This document shows positions 8,093-17,472 of a stretch of 64,000 bases of DNA, piece after piece. The DNA is from Luteibacter mycovicinus (GTDB lineage: Bacteria; Pseudomonadota; Gammaproteobacteria; Xanthomonadales; Rhodanobacteraceae): positions 4,520,001-4,584,000 of the forward strand of contig NZ_JQNL01000001.1 in assembly GCF_000745235.1 (NCBI RefSeq), read 5' to 3'. Each line of letters opens with the position of its first letter. The stretch's first letter is position 1. Below the pieces are notes generated by a model. That model searched no databases and had not been told where the DNA came from. It saw only the letters and a program-made list of their open reading frames with translations. A program made the position numbers and the translations under genes.

Positions 8093-10389
8093 TGCGGGCG
8101 CCTCGACGTCGACGGCGCGTCACGCGGCGGGTCGCGCTGCATGGCTGCTGCGCCGGCCTTGCCCTCTGGGCGGGCGGAGCGACGTGCGTGCTCGCGCAGG
8201 AAACCTATACGCAGAGCGACTTCGGTGGCGTGGGCCTCCTGCAGTCGCCCACGGCACGCATGGCGCAGGAAGGCGAGTTCAGCTTCGTCCTGAGCCGTAC
8301 GACGCCCTATACGAATTACAACGTATCCATGCAGCCGCTACCCTGGCTGGAAGGGTCGTTCCGCTATACCAACGTAAGTAACCGGCCGTATGGGCCGGCT
8401 TACCTCAGCGGTAGCCAGACGTACAAGGACAAGTCGATCGACGCCAAGATCCGCCTGTGGGAGGAAAGCCGCTGGCTTCCCGCCGTGGCGGTCGGCGCGC
8501 GCGACATCGGCGGTACCGGCCTGTTCTCGAGCGAATACATCGTCACCAGCAAGCGGGCAGGGCCATTCGATTTCAGCCTGGGTCTGGCCTGGGGCTACAT
8601 CGGCAACCGCGGCGATATCGCCAACCCGCTGAATATCATCAGCGACAAGTTCAGTACGCGGCCGAGCAGCGGTTCCGGTGCGACGGGTGCGCTGAGCATC
8701 AACAAGTTCCTGCGTGGGCGTCCAGGTTTCTTCGGAGGCGTCGAGTACCGATCGCCGTGGGACTGGCTGGTCCTCAAGGCCGAACTCGATGGCAACGACT
8801 ACAAACATCAGCCGCAGAGCAACAATCAGCCGCAACGGTGGCCGATCAATCTGGGCGCCGTATTCCGGGTCAACCGCAATGTCGACCTGACGCTCGGCTA
8901 CGAGCGCGGCAAGGTGGCGACCGCCGCGATCAACCTGCACAGCAATCTGGCGACGCATGTCGATCCGCCCAAACTGAACGATCCGAAGCCGGAGGCCGTG
9001 GCGTTCGAGAGCACGCCCGTGGCGGCTCCTCCGGAAGCGACCGGTGACAGGGCGATGAGGGGAACGGCCGATTCGGCATCTCCGGAAGCGACGCCGCCAC
9101 CCTCGGGAGCCGTGTCACCGGGCGCTGAAGGCGGGGGCAACCTTACGGCGGACTCGTCGGCTCGTTCGCGACGTACCCCCGATCAGGTCGACTGGCGCGA
9201 AGTGGCCAGGACCCTCAACGACAACGCAGGCATCAACGTCAGCAGCATCGGTCGTCGCGGCTCGGAGCTGGTCATCCATGGCCAGCAGGATCGCTTTTTC
9301 TATAACGCCGAGGGCGTCGGCCGCGCGACGCGCATCATCGATAACCGCGTCGACGGCAGCATCGACTGGCTGACCGTAAGGTCCGAACGCAATGGCCTGG
9401 CCACGGTGGACACCAGCGTCCATCGTCCTAAGTTCATCGAGCTGCTGGACAACCGCATCGACCTGCAGACGTTCCGTCGCAGCGTGGAGCAGGACCCGGT
9501 GACCGCGCAGGAAGAGGAGGTGCTCTACCGGGCGCCGCTCAAGCGCTTCTCCGGCGGGACCTCGCTCGGCTATCAGCAGAACCTCGGTGGTCCCGACGCT
9601 TTCGTTCTGTACCAGATCTACGGCACCGCGTCAGGCACGTTCAACATCACGCGCAATCTGTGGGTGGACGGGGTGCTGGCGGTCAACATCGCCAACAACT
9701 ACGACAAGTTCAAGTACGACGCGCCCAGCAATCTGCCACGGGTCCGCACCAATGTCCGGCAGTATCTGACCAGCTCGGATATCACCATGCCGAACTTCCA
9801 GGTCACGGGCACGCACAAGCTGGGCGAAGACCTTTACGGCCTGGCGTACGCGGGCATGCTCGAAAGCATGTACGGCGGCGCCGGTGGCGAAGTCTTGTAC
9901 CGTCCGTTCGGTCAGCACTGGGCCTTCGGGGCGGACCTGAACTGGGTCAAGTCGCGCGGTTTCGATCAGGATTTCTCCTTCCGCCGCTACCACGTGATTA
10001 CGGGGCAGGCGACCGGATACCTCGATACCGGATTCCATAACGTGACGCTCGCCGTGAGCGTGGGCCGTTACCTTGCCGGCGACTGGGGTACGACGGTCGA
10101 CGTGTCACGCCAGTTCGCCAATGGGGCACGCATGGGCGCGTACGCCACGATTACCAACAAGTCGGGCAGCGCGGGCTACGGCGAAGGCAGCTTCGACAAG
10201 GGCATCTATGTGTCCATTCCGTTCGACATGCTGCTGCCGCGGTCGTCGCGCAACCGGGCCACGTTGCTGTGGGAGCCCTTGCAGCGCGATGGCGGAGCGC
10301 GTCTCAACAAGCGCTACACGCTTTACACGATGACCAACGATCTGGACAGCGATCTGTTCGACAAGAACCTCAACAAGATCGGCGACTGA
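8092..10389 (+). CDS. yjbH: YjbH/GfcD-family outer-membrane beta-barrel protein
   Basis: 765 residues. A signal peptide ending in AQE is followed by a family-typical opening (DFGGVGLLQSPTARM) and long stretches of alternating beta-strand residues to the C-terminus. This fits a large outer-membrane barrel linked to polysaccharide secretion. Residues ~300-360 are a Pro/Ala/Ser/Glu-rich linker that splits the protein into two barrel-like halves. It is the last gene of the yjbFGH operon and is followed by a bidirectional terminator. No yjbE-like gene precedes yjbF; a candidate lies at 13100-13432. Confidence 0.88.
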   Translation: MRAPRRRRRVTRRVALHGCCAGLALWAGGATCVLAQETYTQSDFGGVGLLQSPTARMAQEGEFSFVLSRTTPYTNYNVSMQPLPWLEGSFRYTNVSNRPYGPAYLSGSQTYKDKSIDAKIRLWEESRWLPAVAVGARDIGGTGLFSSEYIVTSKRAGPFDFSLGLAWGYIGNRGDIANPLNIISDKFSTRPSSGSGATGALSINKFLRGRPGFFGGVEYRSPWDWLVLKAELDGNDYKHQPQSNNQPQRWPINLGAVFRVNRNVDLTLGYERGKVATAAINLHSNLATHVDPPKLNDPKPEAVAFESTPVAAPPEATGDRAMRGTADSASPEATPPPSGAVSPGAEGGGNLTADSSARSRRTPDQVDWREVARTLNDNAGINVSSIGRRGSELVIHGQQDRFFYNAEGVGRATRIIDNRVDGSIDWLTVRSERNGLATVDTSVHRPKFIELLDNRIDLQTFRRSVEQDPVTAQEEEVLYRAPLKRFSGGTSLGYQQNLGGPDAFVLYQIYGTASGTFNITRNLWVDGVLAVNIANNYDKFKYDAPSNLPRVRTNVRQYLTSSDITMPNFQVTGTHKLGEDLYGLAYAGMLESMYGGAGGEVLYRPFGQHWAFGADLNWVKSRGFDQDFSFRRYHVITGQATGYLDTGFHNVTLAVSVGRYLAGDWGTTVDVSRQFANGARMGAYATITNKSGSAGYGEGSFDKGIYVSIPFDMLLPRSSRNRATLLWEPLQRDGGARLNKRYTLYTMTNDLDSDLFDKNLNKIGD

Positions 10390-10410
10390 CCGGTCTTACA
10401 GCTGCAAAAA

Positions 10411-10438
10411 AAGCCGCGCCCCTTTCAGGGCGCGGCTT
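10411..10438. terminator. Bidirectional rho-independent terminator between yjbH and ugd
   Basis: An 11-bp perfect stem (AAGCCGCGCCC pairing with GGGCGCGGCTT) closes a 6-nt loop. It is flanked on the left by an A-run that gives U-rich RNA on the minus strand, and on the right by TTTC for the plus strand. It lies between converging yjbH and ugd and can serve both. Confidence 0.9.
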
Positions 10439-10468
10439 TCTTATGTCACTGAAGCCTGCTTCAGCGCC

Positions 10469-11809
10469 TTAGCGTTGCAGCGAACGCCCGCGGCCGATGC
10501 CGTAATAAGCGATACCCGCTTCTTCGACCGTCACAGGGTCGTAGAGATTGCGCCCATCGAAGATCGCCGGCGTCTTCAGTGCCGCCTTGATCCGTGCGAA
10601 GTCCGGACTACGGAAGGCTTTCCACTCGGTGACCAGTGCCAGCACATCGGCCCCATTGAGCGCGTCGTATGCGCTGTCGCACAGCACGAGATCGTCGCCG
10701 CGATCGCCGTAGATACGCGTGGTTTCCTCCCTGGCCTCAGGGTCGAAGGCGCGGACGTTTGCGCCCGCTTCCCACAGGGCCTCGATCAGGCGGCGGCTCG
10801 GCGCTTCGCGCATGTCATCGGTATTGGGTTTGAACGCCAGACCCCACAAGGCGACGGTCTTGCCTTTGACGTCACCGTCGAAGTGACGCTGGATCTGCGC
10901 GAACAGCCGGGTTTTCTGGTCGGCATTCACCGCTTCGACCATGCTGAGCAGGCGCGCGTCGTAACCGTGACCGCGAGCGATCCGCTCCAGTGCCTGTACA
11001 TCCTTGGGGAAGCAGGAGCCGCCATAACCGGCACCGGGATAGATGAAGTGGTAGCCGATACGCGGATCCGCGCCGATGCCCTGGCGGACCAGTTCGACGT
11101 CGGCACCGACACGCTCGGCGATGTTCGCGATTTCGTTCATGAAGCTGATCTTGGTCGCGAGCATCGCGTTGGCCGCGTACTTGGTCAGCTCCGCGGAGCG
11201 CTCATCCATAACGACCATGCGGTCATGGTTGCGGTTGAACGGCGCGTACAGCTTGCGCAGGCGCGCCACGGCGCGCTCGCTGGACGAGCCGACCACGATG
11301 CGGTCCGGGCGCAGGCAGTCTTCGACCGCATCGCCTTCCTTCAGGAACTCCGGGTTGGAGACCACGTCGAAGTCGACCTTCGCACCGCGCTCTCCGAGGA
11401 CTTCGGCGATCGTGGTCCTCACGCGGTCAGCCGTACCCACGGGTACGGTGGATTTGTTCACGACCACCGCGTAGCCATCGATATGCTTGCCGATGGTGCG
11501 GGCAACGCTCAGGACGTACTTCATATCGGCGCTGCCATCCTCATCGGGTGGCGTACCCACCGCGATGAAAATCAGCTCGCCGTGCGCGATAGCGGGTTCC
11601 GGATCGGTCGTGAAATCGAGCTGCCCGGAAGCATAGTTACGCTTGACGATCGGCTCGAGGCCGGGCTCGTAGATCGGAATGACGCCGTTGCGAAGCCCTT
11701 CCACCTTGGCCTCGTCGACATCCACGCACACCACGTGATTGCCCATTTCCGCAAGGCAAGCACCGGTGACCAGTCCCACGTAACCGGTGCCGAAAATAGT
11801 GACCTTCAT
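10469..11809 (-). CDS. ugd: UDP-glucose 6-dehydrogenase
   Basis: 446 residues. Oxidises UDP-glucose to UDP-glucuronate with two NAD+. The Rossmann motif GTGYVG is at residues 7-12 and the catalytic Cys266 lies in GGSCFPKD. The C-terminal UDP-binding domain ([17 protein letters not shown]) is complete. It lies 48 nt downstream of the wza/gumB-like gene in the same direction. UDP-GlcA is the likely donor for an acidic sugar of the polymer made by this locus. Confidence 0.96.
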   Translation of the reverse strand: MKVTIFGTGYVGLVTGACLAEMGNHVVCVDVDEAKVEGLRNGVIPIYEPGLEPIVKRNYASGQLDFTTDPEPAIAHGELIFIAVGTPPDEDGSADMKYVLSVARTIGKHIDGYAVVVNKSTVPVGTADRVRTTIAEVLGERGAKVDFDVVSNPEFLKEGDAVEDCLRPDRIVVGSSSERAVARLRKLYAPFNRNHDRMVVMDERSAELTKYAANAMLATKISFMNEIANIAERVGADVELVRQGIGADPRIGYHFIYPGAGYGGSCFPKDVQALERIARGHGYDARLLSMVEAVNADQKTRLFAQIQRHFDGDVKGKTVALWGLAFKPNTDDMREAPSRRLIEALWEAGANVRAFDPEAREETTRIYGDRGDDLVLCDSAYDALNGADVLALVTEWKAFRSPDFARIKAALKTPAIFDGRNLYDPVTVEEAGIAYYGIGRGRSLQR

Positions 11810-11857
11810 CGATGTCGCCTGTTTAGCTCGTAAAAGTGAAGCGGAACGCGATCAGAG

Positions 11858-12970
11858 CTAGAGCTGGCTGTCGCGATCCAGGTTGTATTGCGTCGTGGCG
11901 GCATTGCTGATAAGGCCCGAGAGCGGCAGCAGCTGGCTGATGAAGCGGTTCCAGCGCGTAATTCCAGCGGGTCCGACGAAAATGACGTCGCCCGGTTTGA
12001 CTGAGAACTGCGACGCGACGGCGAAGGACGCCGGGGAGGTGTTGTCCAGCTGAAAAATCGTTGCCGGCGCCTTCTCCATGTCTTCGACGCCACGGATGAC
12101 ATAGACCGACTTGCCGTTCGCGCTGGTCTGGCTGAGACCGCCCGTGCGGCCCAGGGCCTGGGTGAGAGTGAGGTCGCTGGTCTTGAAGGAAATCGCCTGC
12201 GGCCTCAGCACTTCACCGATCACGTATGCCTCGTGACGGTCGTTGTAAGGCAGGTAAACGCTGTCGCCGCCTTTCAGATAGATGTCCTTGCCGCCGTCGC
12301 GGGAGCGCGACAGCGCGTCCAGGTCGATGTGGTATTCCCGGTTGTCGCGCCGGAGCACGACATCCGACAGATCGGCCAGCTGGGCATTGACGCCTGCCGT
12401 CCCGACCGCCTGAGCGAGCGTGAGCGGTGTCACGGTGATGTTCTGTGGATCGGTCCTGACGAAGGCACCGCCCAGTGTGACCCGCTGGCTGGCGTAGCTG
12501 ATGATGCTGATGTCGACCTGGGGCTTCTCGATGTACTTCGTCAGGCGGTCCGTGATGGCCTGGCGAAGCTCTTCCACCGTCATGCCACCGGCGTTGATCA
12601 AGCCGACATAGGGATAAAAGAGCGTGCCGTCGGGCCGCACGAGTCGTCCATTGGCACCCGTCTGCTGCTGTGAACCGGCGGGGGAGGTGAGTTCCGGGTG
12701 CTCCCAGATCGTGATGTACAGCGAATCTCCCGGACCGATGCGATAGGGATCCGGCTGGTAGGAGATGAGACTGGGGTCGACGCCCCGCCCGGTGGCGGTG
12801 GCGCGATCCATCGCGATCAGCTTGGGCGTGATCGGAACGAGCTGGTAGCGGCTTCCGGTCGCGCTTTCCTTGTCGTTCAACTCACCGGTCTTCATGTGCT
12901 GGCCGGGTGCCAGGACGCATGCATTCAATAGCAGGCACCCGGCCAGACCGAGAATCGGCAGGAACTTCAT
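11858..12970 (-). CDS. Polysaccharide export outer-membrane lipoprotein (Wza/GumB family)
   Basis: 370 residues. A lipobox (LLNAC, Cys18) is followed by the polysaccharide export domain (YRIGPGDSLYITIWEHPELT) and two SLBB domains (VTLGGAFVRTDP and AYVIGEVLRP). The C-terminal helix (ITRWNRFISQLLPL) matches the membrane-spanning helix of Wza. It should form the octameric outer-membrane channel for the exopolysaccharide, fed by the Wzc-type protein at 26384-28573. It is co-directional with ugd downstream and a small secreted protein upstream. Confidence 0.93.
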   Translation of the reverse strand: MKFLPILGLAGCLLLNACVLAPGQHMKTGELNDKESATGSRYQLVPITPKLIAMDRATATGRGVDPSLISYQPDPYRIGPGDSLYITIWEHPELTSPAGSQQQTGANGRLVRPDGTLFYPYVGLINAGGMTVEELRQAITDRLTKYIEKPQVDISIISYASQRVTLGGAFVRTDPQNITVTPLTLAQAVGTAGVNAQLADLSDVVLRRDNREYHIDLDALSRSRDGGKDIYLKGGDSVYLPYNDRHEAYVIGEVLRPQAISFKTSDLTLTQALGRTGGLSQTSANGKSVYVIRGVEDMEKAPATIFQLDNTSPASFAVASQFSVKPGDVIFVGPAGITRWNRFISQLLPLSGLISNAATTQYNLDRDSQL

Positions 12971-13099
12971 CGTGTACGGGATCCTTCAGTCGGAGCGCCA
13001 GGCGGCGATTGCTTAACGCCCCACTTAAACCGATCGAGCATTAATGGCTCGGGAACGTGAATGGACATTTAGACGTCCAGAACCTGAGTCGATGCCCGC

Positions 13100-13432
13100 T
13101 CAGCGCGTGCCTCCCGTGCCGCCGGTGCCTCCGGTTCCACCCGTGCCACCCGTACCCCCGGTGCCACCCGTACCGTCATTTCCGGTGCCGCTGGTGTTGT
13201 TGGCCGTTGCTCCGGTAGCAGCCGCCATCGCTGCGGTGCCTGGTCCGACACGGGCCGGTGCGAGCGACCCCTTCGATGCCTGACGTGCCTGGTTCGGATT
13301 GGCCACGCGGGGCTGTTGGCCGTTGTTTTGCGGGTTCTCAGGCGTGCCGGGCTGGGTTGTGGCACGTTGACTCTGGGCCCAGATCGGAGCCGCAACGGCA
13401 AGAATCGCGCAAGCAAAAAGCAGACGTCTCAT
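13100..13432 (-). CDS. Small secreted protein with Gly/Thr repeat tail (YjbE/GfcA-like?)
   Basis: 110 residues. The signal peptide (MRRLLFACAILAVAAPIWAQ) is followed by a Gln/Asn/Pro-rich stretch, an AATGATANNTSGTGND segment, and a C-terminal tail of about seven Gly-Thr-Gly units encoded by an imperfect 9-nt repeat. The ATG at 13432 has GGAG nine nt upstream; the in-frame ATG at 13441 is too close to it. The size, signal peptide and Thr/Gly tail recall enterobacterial YjbE, which is absent upstream of yjbF here. The link is by resemblance only. It lies 129 nt upstream of the export gene. Confidence 0.7.
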   Translation of the reverse strand: MRRLLFACAILAVAAPIWAQSQRATTQPGTPENPQNNGQQPRVANPNQARQASKGSLAPARVGPGTAAMAAATGATANNTSGTGNDGTGGTGGTGGTGGTGGTGGTGGTR

Positions 13433-13827
13433 GGTCGTCATCTCCAGTGGGTGAATCGATGCGTACACGCGTTGCAGACATTCATGAACGCGGTTTATTC
13501 GCGCAAACGCGGGATCCATTCACTGCCATATCGATGTTAAGTGCAAGGCAATCAGCTGAACGACAGAATGGGGCGATTCTTTTTGTGACGCGAGCCGCAA
13601 ATTAGGATATGTTGGATTGCCGCCAATTTTCTGGCGGTGCAGCATGAGTTGTCGAAAGACTCACACTGAGAAGTGTTGAATGACGGATTCCGGCGGAATG
13701 CCGGAGTCCATCTGAAACGTGTTGGGCCGTTGGGCGTCCCCGGACAGGACAACCCGGTTCCACAGGGGGCACGTACCTGGGCAGGCCGTTAACCACGGCA
13801 TTGTCGCGTCGGAAGAAGGTACCTGTC
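13433..13827 (+). promoter_or_regulatory. Divergent intergenic region with hairpin-rich leader of the initiating transferase
   Basis: About 395 nt without a credible gene. On the plus strand it contains consecutive hairpins: CCGCCA/TGGCGG (13620-13637), a short stem around 13649-13677, and a 10-bp stem GGATTCCGGC/GCCGGAGTCC (13685-13709, one G-T pair). None is followed by a U-run. A structured 5' leader for the downstream EPS genes is possible. No known riboswitch consensus was recognised. Confidence 0.4.
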
Positions 13828-15273
13828 ATGCAACTGACCAAATTCAATGCGTTAGTGGATCTAGAGCTCCGTGCGAGCGATCCTATCTGCGCAGTATCGG
13901 CCGGTTTCCTGGCCTACTACGTCCGATTCGACACGGTAGCGATGAACAGCGTCTATTCAGTGGCGCTCGTTATACTGTTGTTGTCGACGCTCAGCGCGTC
14001 GGCCGCATTCCGTGTTTATGATCAGCCCATCGGTGAACGTCCCGTCGGGCAATATTGCCGCATCGCAGCATCGTGGTCTGTCGCCTTTGCTGCGCTCATC
14101 GCGCTCGGCTATCTGCTCAAAGTCAGCGATTTGTATTCGCGTGGCTGGGTGTCGCTGACGTTTATATTGGGTCTGTCATTCATGGCGCTGGTGCGAGTCG
14201 TCGCCCATCGCGCCACGCACCGCCTTCGCGAGCGCGGGGTGGGCATCAGTCGGTGCCTGTTGATCGGTGCGACCGATTCCGGACTGCACATGATCGACCA
14301 GGTCGAGTCCAGCCCGGCACTCGGCATGAAGATCACCGCTTACGTGCGCACGAGTTACGACAACGGCGTGCCAGGTGGCGTGCCGCTGGCAGGTGCGTTG
14401 CTGGACCTGGACAAAGTGCTGGCGTCGGGAGAGTGGGACCAGGTTCTCGTCGCGCTGCCGGTCAGCGCCAACCGCGCGATCAACTACGTGCTCGATCGTA
14501 TGGACCAGCACGTCATGACGGTGAAGTTCGTGCCGGACATGCTGGGCCGTCAGTTGATCAATCACCGTATGGAAGACGTGGCGGGCGTGCCGCTCGTCAC
14601 GCTGCGCGAGAGCCCGCTACTGGGCAATGCCTGGCTGCTCAAGGACATCGAGGACCGCCTGATCGCCGGCGCGATCCTGCTGATGATCTCGCCGCTGATG
14701 GTCGCGCTTGCGATCGGCGTCAAGCTGTCCAGTCCCGGTCCCGTCCTGTATCGCCAGCGTCGTGTTGGCCTGGACGGCAAAGAGTTCGAAATGCTGAAGT
14801 TCCGCTCGATGCCTGTGGACATGGAGAAGAACAAGGCCGTGCAGTGGGGCAATGCGTCGGCCAAGACGGTCACCCGCTTCGGCCGCTTCATTCGCGGCAC
14901 CAGCCTGGACGAGCTCCCGCAGTTCCTCAACGTGCTCCGCGGCGACATGTCCATCGTGGGTCCGCGCCCCGAGCGTCCGATGTTCGTCGAGAAGTTCAAG
15001 GGCGAGATCGCGGGCTACATGCACAAGCACATGGTCAAGGCCGGCATCACCGGCTGGGCGCAGATCAACGGCTGGCGTGGCGACACCGATCTGGTCAAGC
15101 GCATCGAGCACGACCTTTATTACATCAACCACTGGTCGGTCGCGTTCGATCTTCGCATCATCTTCCTCACGATCTTCAAGGGGTTTGTGCATAGCGAGGG
15201 CGGCAGCGCCTCCCCGTCACCCGGAAACGCGGCGCTGCCGACACCCTCGGCCGCGGTCGAAGAGTCGCGCTGA
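13828..15273 (+). CDS. Undecaprenyl-phosphate glucose phosphotransferase (WcaJ/GumD family)
   Basis: 481 residues. Four or five N-terminal membrane helices and a CoA-binding-like domain (residues ~140-270) precede the C-terminal bacterial sugar transferase domain. That domain carries SPGPVLYRQRRVGLDGK, FKFRSM-type KFRSMPVDME, TSLDELPQ and VGPRPERP. It transfers a hexose-1-phosphate to undecaprenyl phosphate, starting the repeat unit on the inner membrane. ATG 13828 follows AGAAGG with 8-nt spacing; a TTG at 13801 is a weaker option. galE and an acyltransferase follow on the same strand. Confidence 0.94.
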   Translation: MQLTKFNALVDLELRASDPICAVSAGFLAYYVRFDTVAMNSVYSVALVILLLSTLSASAAFRVYDQPIGERPVGQYCRIAASWSVAFAALIALGYLLKVSDLYSRGWVSLTFILGLSFMALVRVVAHRATHRLRERGVGISRCLLIGATDSGLHMIDQVESSPALGMKITAYVRTSYDNGVPGGVPLAGALLDLDKVLASGEWDQVLVALPVSANRAINYVLDRMDQHVMTVKFVPDMLGRQLINHRMEDVAGVPLVTLRESPLLGNAWLLKDIEDRLIAGAILLMISPLMVALAIGVKLSSPGPVLYRQRRVGLDGKEFEMLKFRSMPVDMEKNKAVQWGNASAKTVTRFGRFIRGTSLDELPQFLNVLRGDMSIVGPRPERPMFVEKFKGEIAGYMHKHMVKAGITGWAQINGWRGDTDLVKRIEHDLYYINHWSVAFDLRIIFLTIFKGFVHSEGGSASPSPGNAALPTPSAAVEESR

Positions 15274-15308
15274 GCCAGCACTTCATCCACGAAAACCGGG
15301 AATATCGC

Positions 15309-16289
15309 TTGAAGCTTCTGATCTGTGGCGGTGCGGGCTATGTGGGCTCGCATATGGTGCGTTACCTGCTGGCCAACCAGCATGAGGTGGTGGTCTACGA
15401 CAATCTGTCGACAGGCCACCGTCAGGCGGTCCCGAGGGGCGTGACATTCGCCCATGGCGATATCGGCGATGCGGCGCGGCTGGCTCGCGTCTTCGCGACG
15501 CATCGTTTCGATGCGGTGATTCACTTCTGCGCGCGGTCGCTGGTGGGCGAGTCGGTGGTCGATCCGTACGCCTACTACCGGAACAACGTGGCCAATACGC
15601 TGGTCCTTCTTTCCGCCATGAACGAGGCGGGCGTCCAGCGGTTGGTGTTCTCGTCGACGGCGGCGGTATTCGGCAATCCCCACGCGGAGCACATCGACGA
15701 GGGTCACGCCACGGCGCCGATCAACCCGTACGGCCAGAGCAAGCTGATGATCGAGCACGTGCTCGAGGATGCGGCCCGCGCGTACGGACTGAGGTCGGTC
15801 GCGTTGCGCTATTTCAACGCGGCCGGTGCGGATCCCGACGGTTCCATCGGCGAGGCGCACGATCCCGAGACCCATCTGATTCCCAACGTCCTGAAGGCGG
15901 TGCTGGGGCAGGGCGCGGCGCTGAAGGTGTTCGGCGACGACTATGACACCCGCGACGGGACCTGTGTCCGTGACTACGTTCACGTCAACGACCTGGCGTC
16001 GGCTCATTTGCTCGCCATCGATTACCTTGCCACCCATGAAGGCGCATTCCGCTTCAACCTGGGCAATGGCGAAGGCTTCAGCGTACGGGAGGTCATCGCC
16101 GCGGCCGAGCGCGTAACCGGCAAGCCGGTGCCGCACGAGATCGCGCCACGTCGCGCCGGCGATCCGGCGACCCTGGTCGCATCCAGTGAACTGGCGCGGC
16201 TCGAGCTAGGGTGGGAGCCACGCATTACGCGCCTCGACGACATCCTCGCCAGCGCGTGGCGCTGGCATCTCGACCCCGGCTTCGGCTGA
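15309..16289 (+). CDS. galE: UDP-glucose 4-epimerase
   Basis: 326 residues of the extended SDR type. NAD-binding GGAGYVG (7-13), the SSTAAVFG strand and the catalytic YGQSK (Tyr141, Lys145) are all present. It interconverts UDP-glucose and UDP-galactose for the nearby glycosyltransferases. The start is TTG at 15309 with GGGA six nt upstream; no ATG precedes the Rossmann strand. The stop overlaps the next start (TGATG). Confidence 0.93.
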   Translation: MKLLICGGAGYVGSHMVRYLLANQHEVVVYDNLSTGHRQAVPRGVTFAHGDIGDAARLARVFATHRFDAVIHFCARSLVGESVVDPYAYYRNNVANTLVLLSAMNEAGVQRLVFSSTAAVFGNPHAEHIDEGHATAPINPYGQSKLMIEHVLEDAARAYGLRSVALRYFNAAGADPDGSIGEAHDPETHLIPNVLKAVLGQGAALKVFGDDYDTRDGTCVRDYVHVNDLASAHLLAIDYLATHEGAFRFNLGNGEGFSVREVIAAAERVTGKPVPHEIAPRRAGDPATLVASSELARLELGWEPRITRLDDILASAWRWHLDPGFG

Positions 16290-17470
16290 TGCAGGCGCGG
16301 CCCAAGGTACAGCTTGATTTCATCGATGCCCTGCGTGGTGTCGCCATTATCGGTGTGCTGCTGAGCCATGCGCAGCGCAATGTCGAGATGTACCAGGCCA
16401 TGGGGCACCAGGCGAGCATGTCGGGATGGCTGAGTCGCTATGCCGCCCAGGGCGCGCGGGGAGTGCAGCTGTTCTTCGTGGTCAGCGCGCTCACGTTGTT
16501 CCTGTCCGCCGGCAAGCGTGGCGGCGAGTCGCATGAGTGGCTGAACTTCTACATCCGCCGTTTTTTCCGTATCGCACCGATGTTTTACATCGCATTCGGC
16601 GTTTACTGTCTGGCACCGGTGGTCATGAAAGGTCAGGCGCTGCCGCCGCCGGGAACGCTGTTGGGTACGCTCGGCTTCATTAACGGATGGAACCCCGCGT
16701 GGCTTCTGGGCGCGAACGATGTGGTCCCCGGCGGCTGGTCGATTGGCGTGGAGATGTCGTTCTACATCGTCTTCCCGCTGGTATTTCTTGCGCTTCGCGA
16801 TTTCCCCAAAGCCTTCGCCGCGCTTTGCGTCATCCTGCTCATCGATGTTCTGACCTGGCCCGCGCTCGTCGCCCATCCGCCGATCGCCGACGGCGACCTC
16901 TGGGAGCGATTTGTCTTTGTCTGGCTGCCCAACCAGCTGCCGATCTTCCTGTGCGGCATCTGCGCCTACTTCATCCTGTTCGGGCAAACCGGCGCACTGA
17001 CGAGGTTCTTCCACGAGGGGAATCGGTGCGCCAATGCGGCGCTGTTCGCGCTGGGCGTCCTGACCCTGCTGGTCGTTCCGCAGCTGACCGACGATCCGCG
17101 GGCCGTCTTTCTGTACGGCCTGGCTTTCGGCCTGATCACGCTGTGCCTCTACCGTCAGCCGTATCGCTGGCTGGTAACCGTGCCGATGAGGCATATAGGG
17201 AAGATCAGCTTCAGCGGTTACCTGGTGCATTTCTTCATGCTGCAGGTGGCCCGCAAGCTGCTAGCGAGGGTGCATGCCGGCGATCACCTGAGTCCGGACA
17301 TGTATTTCGGCGCCACGGTCGTCGTCGCTCTGGCGGGGACGGTGGTGCTAGCCACGATCACCTATCACCTCGTCGAGGTGCCGGGTCAGGCGCTCGGAAA
17401 GCGCCTCATCCAGCGGCTGGCGGCCCGCCGCGCACCCGCGCCGGACCGGGCCACCGTACCGCGGACCTGA
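16289..17470 (+). CDS. Acyltransferase 3 family membrane protein (OafA/YrhL type)
   Basis: 393 residues with about ten transmembrane segments. The family opening FIDALRGVAIIGVLLSHA holds the conserved Arg and His, and GGWSIGVEMSFYIVFP is the second signature. Such proteins O-acetylate extracellular or lipid-linked polysaccharide. The ATG overlaps the galE stop, so it is co-translated with galE and probably decorates the polymer made by this locus. An open frame upstream to 16211 lies inside galE and is rejected. It converges on the beta-helix gene with a 2-nt gap. Confidence 0.9.
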   Translation: MQARPKVQLDFIDALRGVAIIGVLLSHAQRNVEMYQAMGHQASMSGWLSRYAAQGARGVQLFFVVSALTLFLSAGKRGGESHEWLNFYIRRFFRIAPMFYIAFGVYCLAPVVMKGQALPPPGTLLGTLGFINGWNPAWLLGANDVVPGGWSIGVEMSFYIVFPLVFLALRDFPKAFAALCVILLIDVLTWPALVAHPPIADGDLWERFVFVWLPNQLPIFLCGICAYFILFGQTGALTRFFHEGNRCANAALFALGVLTLLVVPQLTDDPRAVFLYGLAFGLITLCLYRQPYRWLVTVPMRHIGKISFSGYLVHFFMLQVARKLLARVHAGDHLSPDMYFGATVVVALAGTVVLATITYHLVEVPGQALGKRLIQRLAARRAPAPDRATVPRT

Positions 17471-17472
17471 CC

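Noticed and set aside
13085..13200. Short repeats that might be taken for a CRISPR or a VNTR outside genes
   Set aside because: The 9-nt units are in frame inside a secreted protein and encode Gly-Thr repeats; there are no spacers.
13575..13600. Possible CRP/Clp-type site (TTTGTGA and a weak right half)
   Set aside because: Only one half matches TGTGA; the other differs at two or more positions, and such half-sites are common by chance.
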